Shown: in pieces, positions 24,148-34,856 of the stretch
Position numbering within the stretch: position 1 is the first letter of the stretch
Layout of the letters: each line of letters begins with the position of its first letter
The notes under the pieces: model-generated
What the model was told of the DNA's origin: nothing
What the model saw: the letters and a program-made list of their open reading frames with translations, nothing else
The model's database searches: none
Assembly: GCF_947507565.1 (NCBI RefSeq)
Contig: NC_089176.1
Span: 1,364,001 to 1,428,000 of the forward strand
Direction: 5' to 3'
Origin: Oscarella lobularis
Lineage: Eukaryota; Porifera; Homoscleromorpha; Homosclerophorida; Oscarellidae
Length of the DNA: 64,000 bases
Made by a program: the position numbers and the translations under genes

Positions 24148-25008
24148 ATGGCGTCGTCACAGTGGGAGAAACGGTTGAGGCCAAAATTCCACGTCGCAGT
24201 TTCTCATACAGCCGAAATGATAGAAGATGGAACAATTTTGGACATCCTGTTTGCTAAAAATGTGTTGACTTTTTGCCAGTATGAAAAGCTGAGATCATCT
24301 AGCTCAAAGGAAGCAGCCAGATCATTGCTCATCGGCCTCAAAATTGGTACCAAATTCGACGCGTTTCTTGCCATTCTTCCTGAAGTAGAAGGAGCAAAAG
24401 AGTTACACCGCGAGCTTACTGAAGGTCAAGCTTCTTCAAGGAGTGAGTCTGACTCTGACTCTGACTCTGACTCCGACCAAGATGTACAGACCATCTTAAC
24501 TGTTTCCGTGCTGAAAAAGTATGAACACGTGTATAAAAAGCACAGGCACAGTTTTCGGAGCGCAATAAAAAAGGCGTTTTCAGAAGTGCGTCACAAACGA
24601 GTTAGAGTTGATGAAACTTATCCTAAGAAAGTGTGCAAATCGGATTCTGATTTTGCTATCACAAAGACGGTGGTTTTCAAGATAGTCTTTCCCAACATAA
24701 GAAATCGCCAGGTATTTGAGCCCCATTGCCAGCGCATTATCCGGGAACTAGCAAGAGTAATGGACATCCGTGAAGACCAGGTCGAAATTTTTGTTTCTGA
24801 CGGATCGTACATTTTGTCAATAACTGTAACTGTACCGGGCAGGGGATTTATTTGCTTCATGGCAGCTCTAGACGCTCCTAGCAACCTTGATTTTCTTTGC
24901 ACCGTTGATGATAAAGTCATTGTAATGATTGACGGACTAATTGAAATTTTCCTTGGCCATTTATACGACTCGACACGAGAAGTAGACAAGCGTCCTTCCT
25001 GCGAGTGA
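24148..25008 (+). CDS. CARD protein with unrecognised C-terminal domain
   Basis: A single-exon gene of 286 aa starting MASSQWEKRLRPKF. Residues of about 8-90 fit a CARD: TILDILFAKNVLTFCQYEKL, a charged turn, AARSLLIGLKIGTKFDAFLA, ending KELHREL. A serine-aspartate run encoded by a GACTCT microsatellite (24444-24476) links it to a C-terminal part of about 170 aa. That part includes a basic helix (FRSAIKKAFSEVRHKRVRV) and a mixed alpha/beta module (VVFKIVFPNIRNRQVFEP, then IIRELARVMDIREDQVEIF) that I cannot assign. CARDs form homotypic complexes upstream of caspases and NF-kB-type signalling. A 3' relic of this gene lies at 2640-2760, which shows local duplication. The SD linker could vary in length between individuals. 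Confidence 0.75.
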   Translation: MASSQWEKRLRPKFHVAVSHTAEMIEDGTILDILFAKNVLTFCQYEKLRSSSSKEAARSLLIGLKIGTKFDAFLAILPEVEGAKELHRELTEGQASSRSESDSDSDSDSDQDVQTILTVSVLKKYEHVYKKHRHSFRSAIKKAFSEVRHKRVRVDETYPKKVCKSDSDFAITKTVVFKIVFPNIRNRQVFEPHCQRIIRELARVMDIREDQVEIFVSDGSYILSITVTVPGRGFICFMAALDAPSNLDFLCTVDDKVIVMIDGLIEIFLGHLYDSTREVDKRPSCE

Positions 25009-25019
25009 GAGATACGAGA

Positions 25020-25350
25020 TAAAAATTCTACTTACTAAGACAGTTCTTGCAGAGATGCGCCTAAGCGCATTCTGAAGACTTGTGCCAATGATCCATTAAT
25101 TCCCAGGAAATGTAAGTTGAGCAGCATATATATTGTGTATATACGCTTGCAGATTTGCTTGCAGCATACAGCTCTTTGAAATCTTTGAACGCATCTGAGC
25201 CAAAGCCCAACCATGGTAAAGACAGTCATTTAGGTTTTTTTGCTTATCCGTCTCTTTAGACGAAACTCTCAGTCTGCCTTCTTTTGAAGAGGATAGGACT
25301 GTGAGCGGTAAGACAGATAATGATGCTCTGAATCTCTCTAATCAACCGTT
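25020..25350 (+). pseudogene. 5' relic of the Death-NB-ARC-TPR gene
   Basis: The sequence matches exons 1 and 2 and the end of exon 3 of the gene at 2915. It retains the CRDAPKRILKTCAND-like exon 1, the YSSLKSLNASEPKPNH-like exon 2 with its intron borders, and the EEDRTVSG-like exon 3 end followed by GTAAGA. The start codon and almost all of the Death domain are gone. At about 25350 the sequence switches to homology with the region just upstream of the MOV10-like helicase (TTTCGTAC onwards). It is a chimeric breakpoint between two duplicated blocks. Confidence 0.75.
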
Positions 25351-25422
25351 TGGTTTCGTACGCTAGAATTGTATTTTGGAAAACAAACTAAGCCGACTCG
25401 CGACCGCTATTTTGAAAAGACG

Positions 25423-28151
25423 ATGAAGGAATCCAAGCGCGGTCAACTGGAAGCAGAAGCGAAGCCTGTTCACGACTTCCTCTTGCAGTCCGAGGCTCTT
25501 CCTATTGGGCGCAGTCGATTTGAAACAGTTCTTGGCGTCAAGCCACCAAGGTGATCTAATTTCTTGGTGCTCTTGGAGACTTTTTGTTGTATGATTGTAC
25601 TTTTTATTAGACCCAACCATGCCCTTCCTTTGGATTATTTGGGAGAGTTTAAAATTCCAAAACGTTTTCATGAACGTATTGTCCATGGCCGAGCAACTCA
25701 AGAATTTGGGAAACTGCTTTGCAAAACGCTAGGTGCAGGTAACTACGAAGAAAAACTACAATGTCTGCTCTGGGCTGAAGAACGGCAGATGCATATTGAC
25801 ATCAAAAAATACGACAGGAAGGAGAGAATGGAATTAGATTTTGGAGGATTTTTCAAACTAGAGGTTGAATTTTTCAAATTACTTTTGATGTCTCTCAGAC
25901 TTTTTTGTTTAAAAGGTCAAGGGTCTTGCAGAAAATCGACCTTCATTAGTGAGAGGCGATCACGTTACTGTCATCATTGAAGGATCGGGGAGAAAATACG
26001 TTGGGTACGTTTACCACGTGGAAGTTGAGCAAGTAAAACTGAAATTTCACAGCAGGTGAAAGGAATAAAACTTTTTGTTATTTAATTTGACTACCACAAG
26101 TTTAGCTTTCAAGATAAGGAGTTCCATTCGGAAAAAATATTTTATATTACTTTCTCGTTTCATCGAGTTCCAATGAGAATAATGCACAGCGCTGTCTGCA
26201 ATTCCAAGCACATCATTCCGACCGTGCTTTTTCCGCAACATATAGCTGTTTTAAAGTCTCGCAAGGTACAAAGCATAGAACGGTAAGAGGATTAGTTTAT
26301 ATAGTACATTCTATGCACATAAAGATATTGCCAATGTCAGATTTTATGACAAAGACTTGGAGTCCAATGCAGAACAAAGAAAAGCAGTTGAAAACATCGT
26401 CAGTGGAACGTCAGGACCGGCTCCGTATATCATTTTTGGCCATCCGGGTACAGGAAAAACAAAAACTGCTGTGGAAGCTATCAAGCAGGTTATGAGCAAT
26501 TTATTGAATTAATGCATCTAGTTCTATAATACTGCCTGGTGCGCAGGTTTTACAAAAAAGTCCTGACGTCAGAGTCTTGGTCTGTTCACCGTCAATCAGT
26601 GCAGTTGATCTTATCTGTGAAAACGTTTTGAATCACGTTGACGTCCGACAAGTGTTTCGCATGAACGCTGAAGGAAGGAGCACATTCAGAATTTCTAAAA
26701 AGGTTATGGTAAGTTGAGCTAAAACACGTTTTACAAATCAACGAGATCTATTCAAGGAAGTATCTTGTTATGACTACCGCACAAAATATTTCAAATTTCC
26801 TGACAAACAAGAACTGAGTGGCTACAGGGTTATTATCACTACCCTAGTCACAGCTGGCAGGTTAGGAAGAGAAAATTTTTGTGCCTCAGATTATTAAATA
26901 TAATCAATGAGTAGATTAGTCTCTGCAAAAATTGGAAAAACATTTTTCTCCCACATCTTCATTGACGAGGCCGGCTATGCAACCGAACCAGAGACTTTGA
27001 TACCTTTATCAGGTCTACTGAACGACAGCAGTCAGCTTGTCTTAGCTGGCGATCCTAAGCAACTCGGGCCTATACTCAGATCAGCTATTGCGACGACGTA
27101 TGGCTTGCAGGTGTCACTGTTGGAACGTCTCATGACTACGAGATCTCTTCCTTACATCCGAAAAGAAAAAAGTCCTCATTACAATGATCGACTCGTGACA
27201 ATGCTTATCAACAACTACAGATCGCATCCTGACATCATTACGGTTTCCAACGAGCTGTTTTACAACAACGAGCTGAAGTATAGAGCAGACGAAAGACTTC
27301 GATCCTGCTTTTGCAAATGGAAACACTTACCTAAAGCAGATTTTCCTGTTGTCTTTGATGACGCAATCGGAAAAGACACGAGGAAAGCCGACAGTCCTTC
27401 TTTTTATAATCCTGCTGAGATTATAAAAATCGTCGAGTGGGTCGATCGCCTTCTGAATGACACCAAAGGAATCGGTGTAAGGGCAGAGGACATTGGAATT
27501 ATTTCTCCTTACAGAAAACAGGCAAGCTTTTGCACGTACAAAATTCGGGACATACCGTACCAGTAAATAATGGCTTTCTAGGTTCAGGAAACAAGAATTG
27601 AAATTCAAAAAAAGCTCAGAGTGCGAGATGAAATTAAAGTTGGAACAGTTGAAGAATTTCAGGGCCAGGAGAGGCTTGTTATAATTATTTCGACGGTAAG
27701 AAGCGACAAACAATATCTCGCTGACGACGCCTACTATAAACTGGGTTTTGTGAAAAGTCCCAAGGTAACCCAAAATTTTCCACGTCTTATCCCCCCAAAT
27801 GCATTTTATATGATATTACTTAGAGATTCAATGTTGCAATTACTCGAGCCAAGGCTCTGCTCATCGTCGTTGGCAATCCGTTCTTGCTGAAGTTCGACAA
27901 TTCCTGGAACAGGTAAAGGCACTCTTTAATAATTAAAAGTAAAATTTTTGATACAATTTTTTAGGTTTATGACGCACGTGTTTGAGAGAGGAGGTTTTTG
28001 TGGCAACACTGACTTCCGTCCTTCTCCCGACTTTGAGTGTCCCGAAAGCGACGATGACAGCGATGTCGTTGCCCAAGGGGCTGGAAATGAGGACAAAGGC
28101 TCGGAGTTCAGTAAGCAAATTGATCTTCCGTGGAGAAGTGACAGAATATAA
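25423..28151 (+). CDS. MOV10-like helicase, second copy with N-terminal deletion
   Basis: Close paralogue of 11266-14811. The frame [20 protein letters not shown] jumps from the start of the first exon directly to [11 protein letters not shown] of exon 2. This removes roughly 790 bp, including intron 1 and most of the N-terminal beta domain, yet keeps the frame. The first in-frame ATG is 25423; a different upstream start is possible. Downstream exons and intron phases match the first copy. Core motifs are kept: [32 protein letters not shown], the motif VI region and an acidic tail ending at TAA 28151. Motif I reads [10 protein letters not shown] instead of [10 protein letters not shown], and motif Ia has changed to [10 protein letters not shown]. 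The P-loop consensus survives, so the enzyme may still bind ATP, but loss of the N-terminal region probably alters partners. The GC donor is conserved at 27532. Confidence 0.8.
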
Positions 28152-28346
28152 GGTATCTGCTGTATCTTGCTTTTTTGTGCATGGGCTTGTCTGTGGCTGC
28201 GCTGCATCATGATAATTGCGTGTTATTTTTTTCTTAGCCTGTTTGTACGACGTTCAAAATGTATGTGGCTACTGTATGTATATCCAGCTGCGCGCCAGCC
28301 TCTGCGCGCCTTTACATAAATAAGACGTTCCCGGACCACGACTTTC

Positions 28347-29849
28347 ATGGATTTGGAAACAGAAGGCCTTGCTAGGTACGCCGTTCACCTCTTGACTACA
28401 TCGTGGCAGGAATTGTTGTAGGCTAGTTCATCGGCTTCACGAGTTGCAGGAGGAGTGCGTCGCGTCAAAACAGGCTTCGGAGCGTGCTAGTGCCGCTGCC
28501 GAAGCGCTCTTCAGTGGATGGTGGGGTTCTTTCCGTGAAAAGTAATAGATGATTTCGTTCTCGAAGGTCTGAAAAGCGTCCTACGGCGGCTCATGATGAC
28601 GACAAAGGTTTGGGGCCCCCCGAAAGGGATCCCACTTTTCTTCTCATTCTTTTCTAAAGACGCGAAGTTTCCCGCCGACGAATTGTCACATGGAAGCGAA
28701 TCGAAAGGAGAGAGAGAAGAGGAACAAAAGCAATTGGCCGATCTAGATCGAATTCTAGCGAAAGCGAAGGAAGCTCGCACCGTACGGATCACAGAGGTGA
28801 AATAACACGACGAGTCAGCCGAGTTACGAGTGGCAGATTGTCTCACACTTTATTTTCTCAGCAAAAGAAACGTCTGAAGGACGCTTACCTGCCAGAAAAG
28901 AAGGCAGTAGTGAAGAAAGCAGAAAGGCACCGAGCGTCCTTGCAACTGCAAACGAAGAAAGCGATAAAGCCTAAGAAGTCGTGTCCCGCTGTTCTGACGA
29001 CGTCCACCGAGGCGGAAGGAACCACAGCACAGCATGATAGAGAAAAAACTGTTGTGAAGCAGGAGGAGGACGCAGATTTGCTGATTCATATAGGGTGAAT
29101 TTGGGGCTTGCCATTCTTGCTCTATTTCATCTGGTTCAAACGTTTTGTAGGAAAGACATGAAGATGCCTGGCAAGTATCGAAAGGCCATTTCTGTCAATC
29201 GAAGGCGAGCAAATATTTATACAATTTTTGATCTTATGACGATTAATAGGCTTACCGGTCAGCTCGATGAAGAGTTTGCTGGTTCACGTGACGAGGATGC
29301 ATCTCAGCCATTCATCAGTCAACTAGAACAGACAGTACGAAGACAGCAAGATTCCTGATTATTTGGTTGCGATGAGCTGTCTCACATTTAGTTTTCTCTT
29401 GCTGATCAGCCTTCTAAATTCCGATCTTTACAACACTTGGAGCCGGCATCTCCTTCTGTATTGACTTACAGTGGCGTTGAGGTTCAAGGGGTTTATGTGC
29501 TAATAAATGCGTGTTTACGTTTTCTTTCTAGGATCTTGTGCAGTTCTCCATATTTCTGTTCGAGATCAGACTCAGGCGTCTTCAAAGAGAAATCAATAAG
29601 GTGCTCTCATTTAGTGGTCTTAGTTTATTTTGTAGTAGTAGTATTGATTGCCTAAAAGATGGCAGTAGAAGTCTTGTCACCCATTTTGGAGGCCAAGGAA
29701 AGGTAAAGCAATTATCTATGCGATACTGGCTCAGGTTCAAGTCATTGTTTAGAATTGATCCTCAGATTTACAATGCAGCGTCATTTATCTTGCAACCTCA
29801 CACTGTTCGGCAGTTTCAAGAAGAAGAGGAAGCGATTCACCATAGTTAG
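28347..29849 (+). CDS. Conserved coiled-coil protein, unidentified
   Basis: Multi-exon gene beginning MDLETEGLARYAVHLLTTSW. Exon joins supported by phase are GAG before GTGAAA (28797) to CAAAAGAAACG, GG before GTGAAT (29095) to GAAAGACATG, ACA before GTACGA (29336) to CCTTCTAAATTC, GAG before GTTCAAG to GATCTTGTGCAG, AAG before GTGCTC to ATGGCAGTAG, and AG before GTAAAG to GTTCAAG (a 32-nt intron). The protein is basic and helical in the middle (LADLDRILAKAKEAR, then QKKRLKDAYLPEKK). It has a C-terminal helical stretch (FLFEIRLRRLQREINK, then ILQPHTVRQFQEEEEAIHHS). I do not recognise the family; the composition suggests a cytoskeletal or nuclear coiled-coil protein. The joins near 28540-28650 are unclear. 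A decayed partial copy lies at 9430-10345. Confidence 0.6.
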
Positions 29850-30144
29850 TGTAGAACAATATTACCTTGGGCACAAGACGCGAAATTAATCGTCGTTCTT
29901 CCTACTGGCCGCTTTCCTCATACCTTCGCTAAGTGGACTCGTCAAGCCTGAAGCTGTTGGTTCTCTGCGTTATTTAATATTTCTTTCGTCGAACGCTCCT
30001 TGGCACGGACTCACTTGCCAGTGATGGGACAAGCGTTTGTCATGTTGATCGAATCTGCTACCGCGAGGGAAAGTCACGCGGCCGAGACTCACGTGCTTTT
30101 GTCGCTGATTCCAGGAACACTTTTGCATATCGAGTCGAGTCGTG

Positions 30145-30438
30145 ATGTCGCGCAATCGTCAGGTCGCCACATCTGGCCCCGATGAAGTACAACTGGCAGC
30201 CGCCATAGTGGGCATGGCCATGGTGGAACAAGCGAAGGAAATGCCGCGAGTCCAGCAAGTGGTTGAAAGACACCACGTCCAGGCAGTGCGTATGCGAACG
30301 GAGGGAGGAGGCGAAAGAATGATTATGCATAGACGCCAGCAGATTGAAGTTGTTGAGCGCCCATCGGCCCAAGCTCAGGCTCTCGCCAGAGTCGGCAATG
30401 CTCTCTTTGAGGCCGCATTGGATTCTGACTCAGACTGA
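30145..30438 (+). CDS. Small helical protein, hypothetical
   Basis: An uninterrupted frame of 97 codons, MSRNRQVATSGPDEVQLAAA to LFEAALDSDSD then TGA. It is rich in Ala, Val, Gln and Arg and predicted largely helical, with an acidic Ser/Asp C-terminus that could be a casein kinase 2 site. An AATAAA signal lies downstream at about 30571. No known domain is visible. It may be a genuine short single-exon gene or the last exon of a longer one. Confidence 0.4.
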   Translation: MSRNRQVATSGPDEVQLAAAIVGMAMVEQAKEMPRVQQVVERHHVQAVRMRTEGGGERMIMHRRQQIEVVERPSAQAQALARVGNALFEAALDSDSD

Positions 30439-30723
30439 TTTAAGCTTCCGCGCTTCTTTGGCGAACTCTATTTCAGTTGCTCTTTGCTCGCTGTCGTTTT
30501 TCAAGTACGCTTCGTTCTTTTTTCTGGTCTTTTTGACGCTCTTCCCGCTTAGTCTTGCACCTTCTTGGAAAAATAAACGGTCGTTTTTTGAAGCCCCACC
30601 CATGTAGGCGTGTTCTCGTTAGCATTTCACGTGAATGTGTTTGTGCGTTTTCGTGACGTGTCAGTGACCAGGAATGTGCGTGGGCTCCCTAGGCAGGCGG
30701 ATGTCATAGAATATAAATAGCTA

Positions 30724-30777
30724 AGACCTATTACCTATTTGAGCCAAACAAGACCTATTACCTATTTGAGCCAAACA
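30724..30777. repeat. 27-bp perfect tandem duplication
   Basis: AGACCTATTACCTATTTGAG plus CCAAACA occurs twice back to back in the gap between two genes. The surrounding 30440-30900 otherwise shows no gene. Confidence 0.85.
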
Positions 30778-30916
30778 AGGAATTTAATGAAGGAGGGTTC
30801 ATTGAATTACACAATGCAGACTTTGCGCAATTGTAATTCACAGATCTGCATATGACATACTACAGACGTACATACATGCATGCATACTGTACGAGTAGAA
30901 AAAATCAGTGTTTGAT

Positions 30917-31567
30917 TTACCCTCTTCTTTGACTTCCCTTTTGGCCGCGCCAAATTCCTCTTATGCGCTCCCAGGCTTCTCGGACAACGACGAGTGTTCG
31001 TCTGATTTTATCCAGAAAATCGATAACCCGCCCACGCCTGTGTCTGCTGCTTGGACTGAGAAAAGCGAATGCCAGATCGAGAGAAGGGTCAAGATCAACT
31101 TCGATTCTAAGAATGACGCTCGTCGGTTCCGAAGCTGCGTTTTCGTCGGTAAAAGAAATTGGATTCAGTCGTCTCTTATCCTTCATCCGCGTCACCTCTT
31201 CTTTGCTTATGAGCTCGGGCACATTTTCTTGAACAGACGTCAGATCACTTATGAATGATCTATGAGTGCTTTCTTTCTCGTAGATGAGTTTCTTGATTGT
31301 CTCTTGGGTGCCGTCGTTTCTAAGATAAGCGGCACTAATGACGGTCACATTGAAGCCAAGCTCTTTTAGAGTTGTCAAGGTATTGATTGTTATGGCTTTG
31401 TTCAAAGAGGTATCCGTCATCTGGTAGTCTACTTTCTTCTCATCAATAACTGTTCCTAAAAACAGAAATAAAGGTAGCTATATGCAGACGTCACGTTTGC
31501 TGTTTTAGGTACCTTTGACAGCAGCAACAGCAGCGACAGCAAGGAGAATGTGGACGATGCTCATCAT
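30917..31567 (-). CDS. Small secreted protein, unidentified
   Basis: Two exons on the minus strand, 31567-31513 and 31455-30917. The first encodes a signal peptide (MMSIVHILLAVAAVAAVKG). The second encodes about 180 aa beginning TVIDEKKVDYQMTDTSLNKA, containing a polar helical region and a basic C-terminus (REAWERIRGIWRGQKG). The intron is flanked by GTACCT and TTTTAG, and the phase fits. A TATA-like TATATATA lies about 65 bp upstream of the start codon. The arginine/lysine-rich tail and short length recall a cationic secreted peptide precursor, but no family is recognised. It should enter the secretory pathway and has no membrane segment. Confidence 0.65.
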
Positions 31568-31699
31568 CGACTTGAAAGGTATCGCTCGAACAGTTAGGCT
31601 AAAATATGACCAACTGGAATAAGGCCAGCCGTATATATAGCGTGAGGTGAGAGGACGCACATTGCTGAGGTAAGCGACTACGAGGTAAGACAAACCCTG

Positions 31700-32080
31700 C
31701 TTTCGTAGTAACCAACAGCCGCTATTTCCTCTCCCATATATCCCTTGTCTGAGGCCTTTCCTATTCCGCTTCAGTCATATCTTATTGTAGTCTGGAGGCT
31801 CTGCCCTTCCTCTCCCAGCGAAGGGTGTCCAGACTAATCCTATTCATTGCCTCCTACGCCTTCCCTCGCGTCCTTTCTCCCCTTCCCTGCAGCTATACGG
31901 ATATGTCACCAAGTGGTTATTCACAGAGCCCTATAATAAGACCATGGGATGAGGAAGGAGACGGAGACTAGATCCTCTCCATAAAAAGAGTTCAAAGAAA
32001 CGACCATTTAGAGACTCATTTAGAATCAGATGAGTTAACGTTTGCCAAGAAATGCTAGGTTGTGGGGAGCTTGTGGGGCG
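31700..32080. other. Intergenic, no gene seen
   Basis: Pyrimidine-rich sequence between divergent genes, presumably promoter sequence for both the secreted-protein gene and the kinase. Confidence 0.4.
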
Positions 32081-32125
32081 GACACGGCACTGGACACGGC
32101 ACTGGACACGGCACTGGACACTGGA
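32081..32125. repeat. 12-bp minisatellite before kinase
   Basis: The unit GGACACGGCACT is repeated about 3.5 times in tandem. It lies in an open frame with the kinase (giving RHWTRHWTRHWT) but upstream of the more likely start codon at 32175. Confidence 0.8.
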
Positions 32126-32174
32126 CACGGCGACACAGCTCGGCGACACTGTAGAGATCGAGCGCGCTAACGAA

Positions 32175-33552
32175 ATGGGTGGGCGATTTTCCACAGGCGA
32201 AATCGCTGAGGACGTGCCCGTCAGCCAGCTCTCGCTCCGATTTACGTCAAAGTACAGAATAGTGCGTAAGATAGGTCAAGGAGCTTTTGGATCGGCGTAC
32301 GAGGTGCGCGAAAAAGCGACGAATTCGCTTTGGTGCGCAAAAGTGGCCAAAGTAAGGAGAGGAGTAAATCTAGACGAGGTAGAGACAGCGTTTAGAAGGT
32401 TCCAAAAAAAAGAAGAAAACATATTCGGTTCAGATACCGGAGATAAAAGAAATGAAGAAATTCGACCATCCTCAAATCGTTCAATTTCAGGAAGCGATCT
32501 TAGACGACGTTCTCAATCACGTCTACATCATCATGGAATTCTGCGACGGCGGCAACTTGAAGCAGTGGATCAGACGAAATCGAAAACACGGCCTCCTCAC
32601 AGAACCAGTGAACAGAAGAAATTAATTAATTAATTAATTAATTAAATTTCTGTATTCTAATATTTTTTAGTTGATTTTGCAGATGCTCTGTCAGATCTGT
32701 CGCGCGGTGCACAGCTGTCATCAGCTGCAGACGATGCATCGCGACTTGAAGCCGGAGAACATTCTTCTCGATCGAGAGAGGCGAATCAAATTGTGCGATT
32801 TTGGCGTGGCCCGGCAGCTCGACCGGAATCACGCCGCGACGTCGTTTTGCGGTAAAGAAAACGAAAGACAAAGGTTATTCATTAATTAATTATTGAAAAT
32901 GTTAGGAACTCCTCCGTATATGTCGCCTGAAGTCTTTCTTGCTTACATGAGAGGCACTTCTAGCAAAACAGGGTAAGAATTAGTGGAAATATAATGCCTG
33001 CTCCTCATAATATTTTCTCTTAGGTATGACTTTATGTCTGAAGTGTGGTCTATTGGTTGCATTCTTTTGGACATGGCGACGTGCAAAGGCGTCTTTTTCA
33101 CTGTAAGTACGATGCTGTCTTTAGATGCCGTCGTGTGCATATTCTTCCTGAAGGAACGCGGATCGCCTAGAGGTCTCGAAGTAGCAGACGCACTCAATAA
33201 ATCGTCAAGCGGTGCTGCAACGAAAGAGTCCGAATTACAGCAGATATTCGACGAAGAAATTCCGCCAGTTAGCGAGAAACTTTTAATAGGCAATTAATTC
33301 AGTTCAAATTTTGAACCTTAGGGATACATAATAATTCGGCGGATATTGCCGCAGATGCTGAGATTTCAGCCTGAAGATCGAATCACGTTGGAAGCGATTC
33401 TGACCGACCCCGAAATACGAGAAGCGCTGGAAACTCCAGACGAAAGTAAGCTTTGCTTCAACCTTATCCTTTTCCTAACCTATCTTCCAGGTAAATGGCA
33501 TGAAAGTATCAGTCCTGCTCACAGCCTGGCGCAGGACGGGTCATCAGTGTAG
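32175..33552 (+). CDS. Ser/Thr protein kinase, NEK-like
   Basis: Eight exons: 32175-32351, 32434-32607, 32671-32851, 32906-32972, 33024-33102, 33154-33267, 33322-33445 and 33491-33552, about 312 aa. The start MGGRFSTGE resembles an N-myristoylation signal. The kinase domain fills the protein: glycine loop IGQGAFGSAYEV, Lys in WCAKVAK, alpha-C EIKEMKKFDHPQIV, hinge IIMEFCDGGNLKQW, catalytic loop HRDLKPEN, DFG, activation segment GTPPYMSPE, helix F EVWSIGCILLDMA, and C-lobe MLRFQPEDRITLEAIL. All catalytic residues are present, so it should be active. The EFCDGGNL hinge and overall length suggest the NEK group. An AATT repeat (about 32623-32645) sits in intron 2. Intron sizes near 50 bp agree with the neighbours. 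Confidence 0.85.
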
Positions 33553-33738
33553 AGGGTAAAAACGCGTCACTCAAGCTTGATTAATTGGTTCCTATTCTCG
33601 AGAGTACAGATGTTCAATATTTATATAACGTTAATTATCAATGCAGTTGCTTGAATTTGTTTATACGCAAAAGACTTAGAAGTGATCCTCTAGAGATGAG
33701 TCAAAAAATAATCCTCTGAAGTATTTGGCTAATTAACG
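33553..33738. other. Short gap between convergent genes
   Basis: No feature seen. It probably holds the two 3' ends. Confidence 0.4.
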
Positions 33739-34856
33739 CTAAATAATAATGCAACTCGCTTCCGGTTTCTGACTGTTTAGAATTCGACTATAGATGTCTT
33801 CTTTCTGCCGCGACGAAGGTTCACAGTCCCACGAATAGACTTGATTTCCATCCAGGCACGGTCTCATTGGCTCTTGCTGGTAGATTCTCTTGCGCATGCT
33901 TGTCTCAATAAGGCAATCGTCTCCAGTGGGACATCGCGTCAGAACAAAGAACAGATTATCCAGACCTTAGGGAGAGAGAAAAGCAGATAAGAAATTATTT
34001 CCCAACGTTTAAAAAAATTATAAGTTTGCTTTTTACCTGTCCTATGTTTCGCATAGTCTAACAGTATTCTATAGAATCCGTCGACTCTGGTGAGAAGAAT
34101 CCGCGCCTCTGACGTATTGTAGCACAAAACGATGACGTCGAAATTCTTCCCGTCGACGTATCGAAGACACTCGGTGCTTAGCAGTTCATGTCGCAGAATC
34201 ACCATGGATACAAATTCGATTTCCTCCCGACGACAGTCCTTCTGGAGCGAACGGGCCACTTTGAGCGGCTCGTCGAAGTCACGACCAATGACAGCAACTC
34301 GCTTCATAATCGAAATTTCATCCGAAGTCTCGTTCTGGACGACATCTTCTCGTCCACTAAAGAAGTTCATGTCAGCTTCTTCAGCTCCAGAAGAACTAGA
34401 AGACGATGCCAACACAACGCTCGTAGGAAACGTTCCACCGTCGGTTTCATCATCGCCCCCAGTGGGGGTGTCCACAGACGATTCTTCGACTTCTCGACTC
34501 CTCGCCTCGGCCACATTTCCAAAATCATTTGATTTTTCTTTGTCATTTGTAGACACGGTGCTCGCTCGACTGACATCGTTGCTACTGCTACTGCTCGACT
34601 CCTCTTCGACGAAGCCCGATGCGTCCGGATTGAAGAAATGAAAGTCGTTTGCGCCGACGCCGCGAGCGTACGTTCGTCGATATTCGTTGCTGCGGCGACG
34701 ATCGCGCGACGATCGCGTGGAGTCGGAGAAAAACGTTTGGACGGCGCTGTTGAGGCGCTCCGTTAGCTTCGGTCCGCTCGGCTCTCGCTCGTCGTTCGGT
34801 GCCATTTCCTCGCGACCTTCGTGCAAACCGTACATGTCCAAGCCGATTGCGTCCAT
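33739..34856 (-). CDS. Acidic Ser-rich protein with Rossmann-like C-terminus
   Basis: Two exons, 34856-34037 and 33965-33739, 348 aa, starting MDAIGLDMYGLHEGREEMAP. The first half is low-complexity, acidic and serine-rich (EEESSSSSSNDVSRASTVST), probably disordered and phosphorylated. From about residue 185 an alternating beta/alpha region begins (ISIMKRVAVIGRDFDEPLKV, then FDVIVLCYNTSEARILLTRV) and continues into exon 2 (LDNLFFVLTRCPTGDD). The pattern looks like a flavodoxin/receiver-like fold but lacks motifs I can name; TIR was considered and not supported. Its start codon is 70 bp from that of the GTPase gene, so the two may share a promoter and be co-expressed. Confidence 0.65.

Noticed and set aside
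33103-33124. 22-nt intron in the kinase (GTAAGT to TTTAG)
   Set aside because: Using the later acceptor at 33153 gives a normal 51-nt intron and keeps the frame through to the next kinase exon.
34132-34641. Plus-strand ORF of 169 codons inside the acidic-protein gene
   Set aside because: It is the complement of the low-complexity Ser/Glu region, with biased composition and no domain.
33739-34856. TIR domain in the acidic protein
   Set aside because: The alternating strands and helices are there, but the TIR box motifs and catalytic Glu context are not visible.
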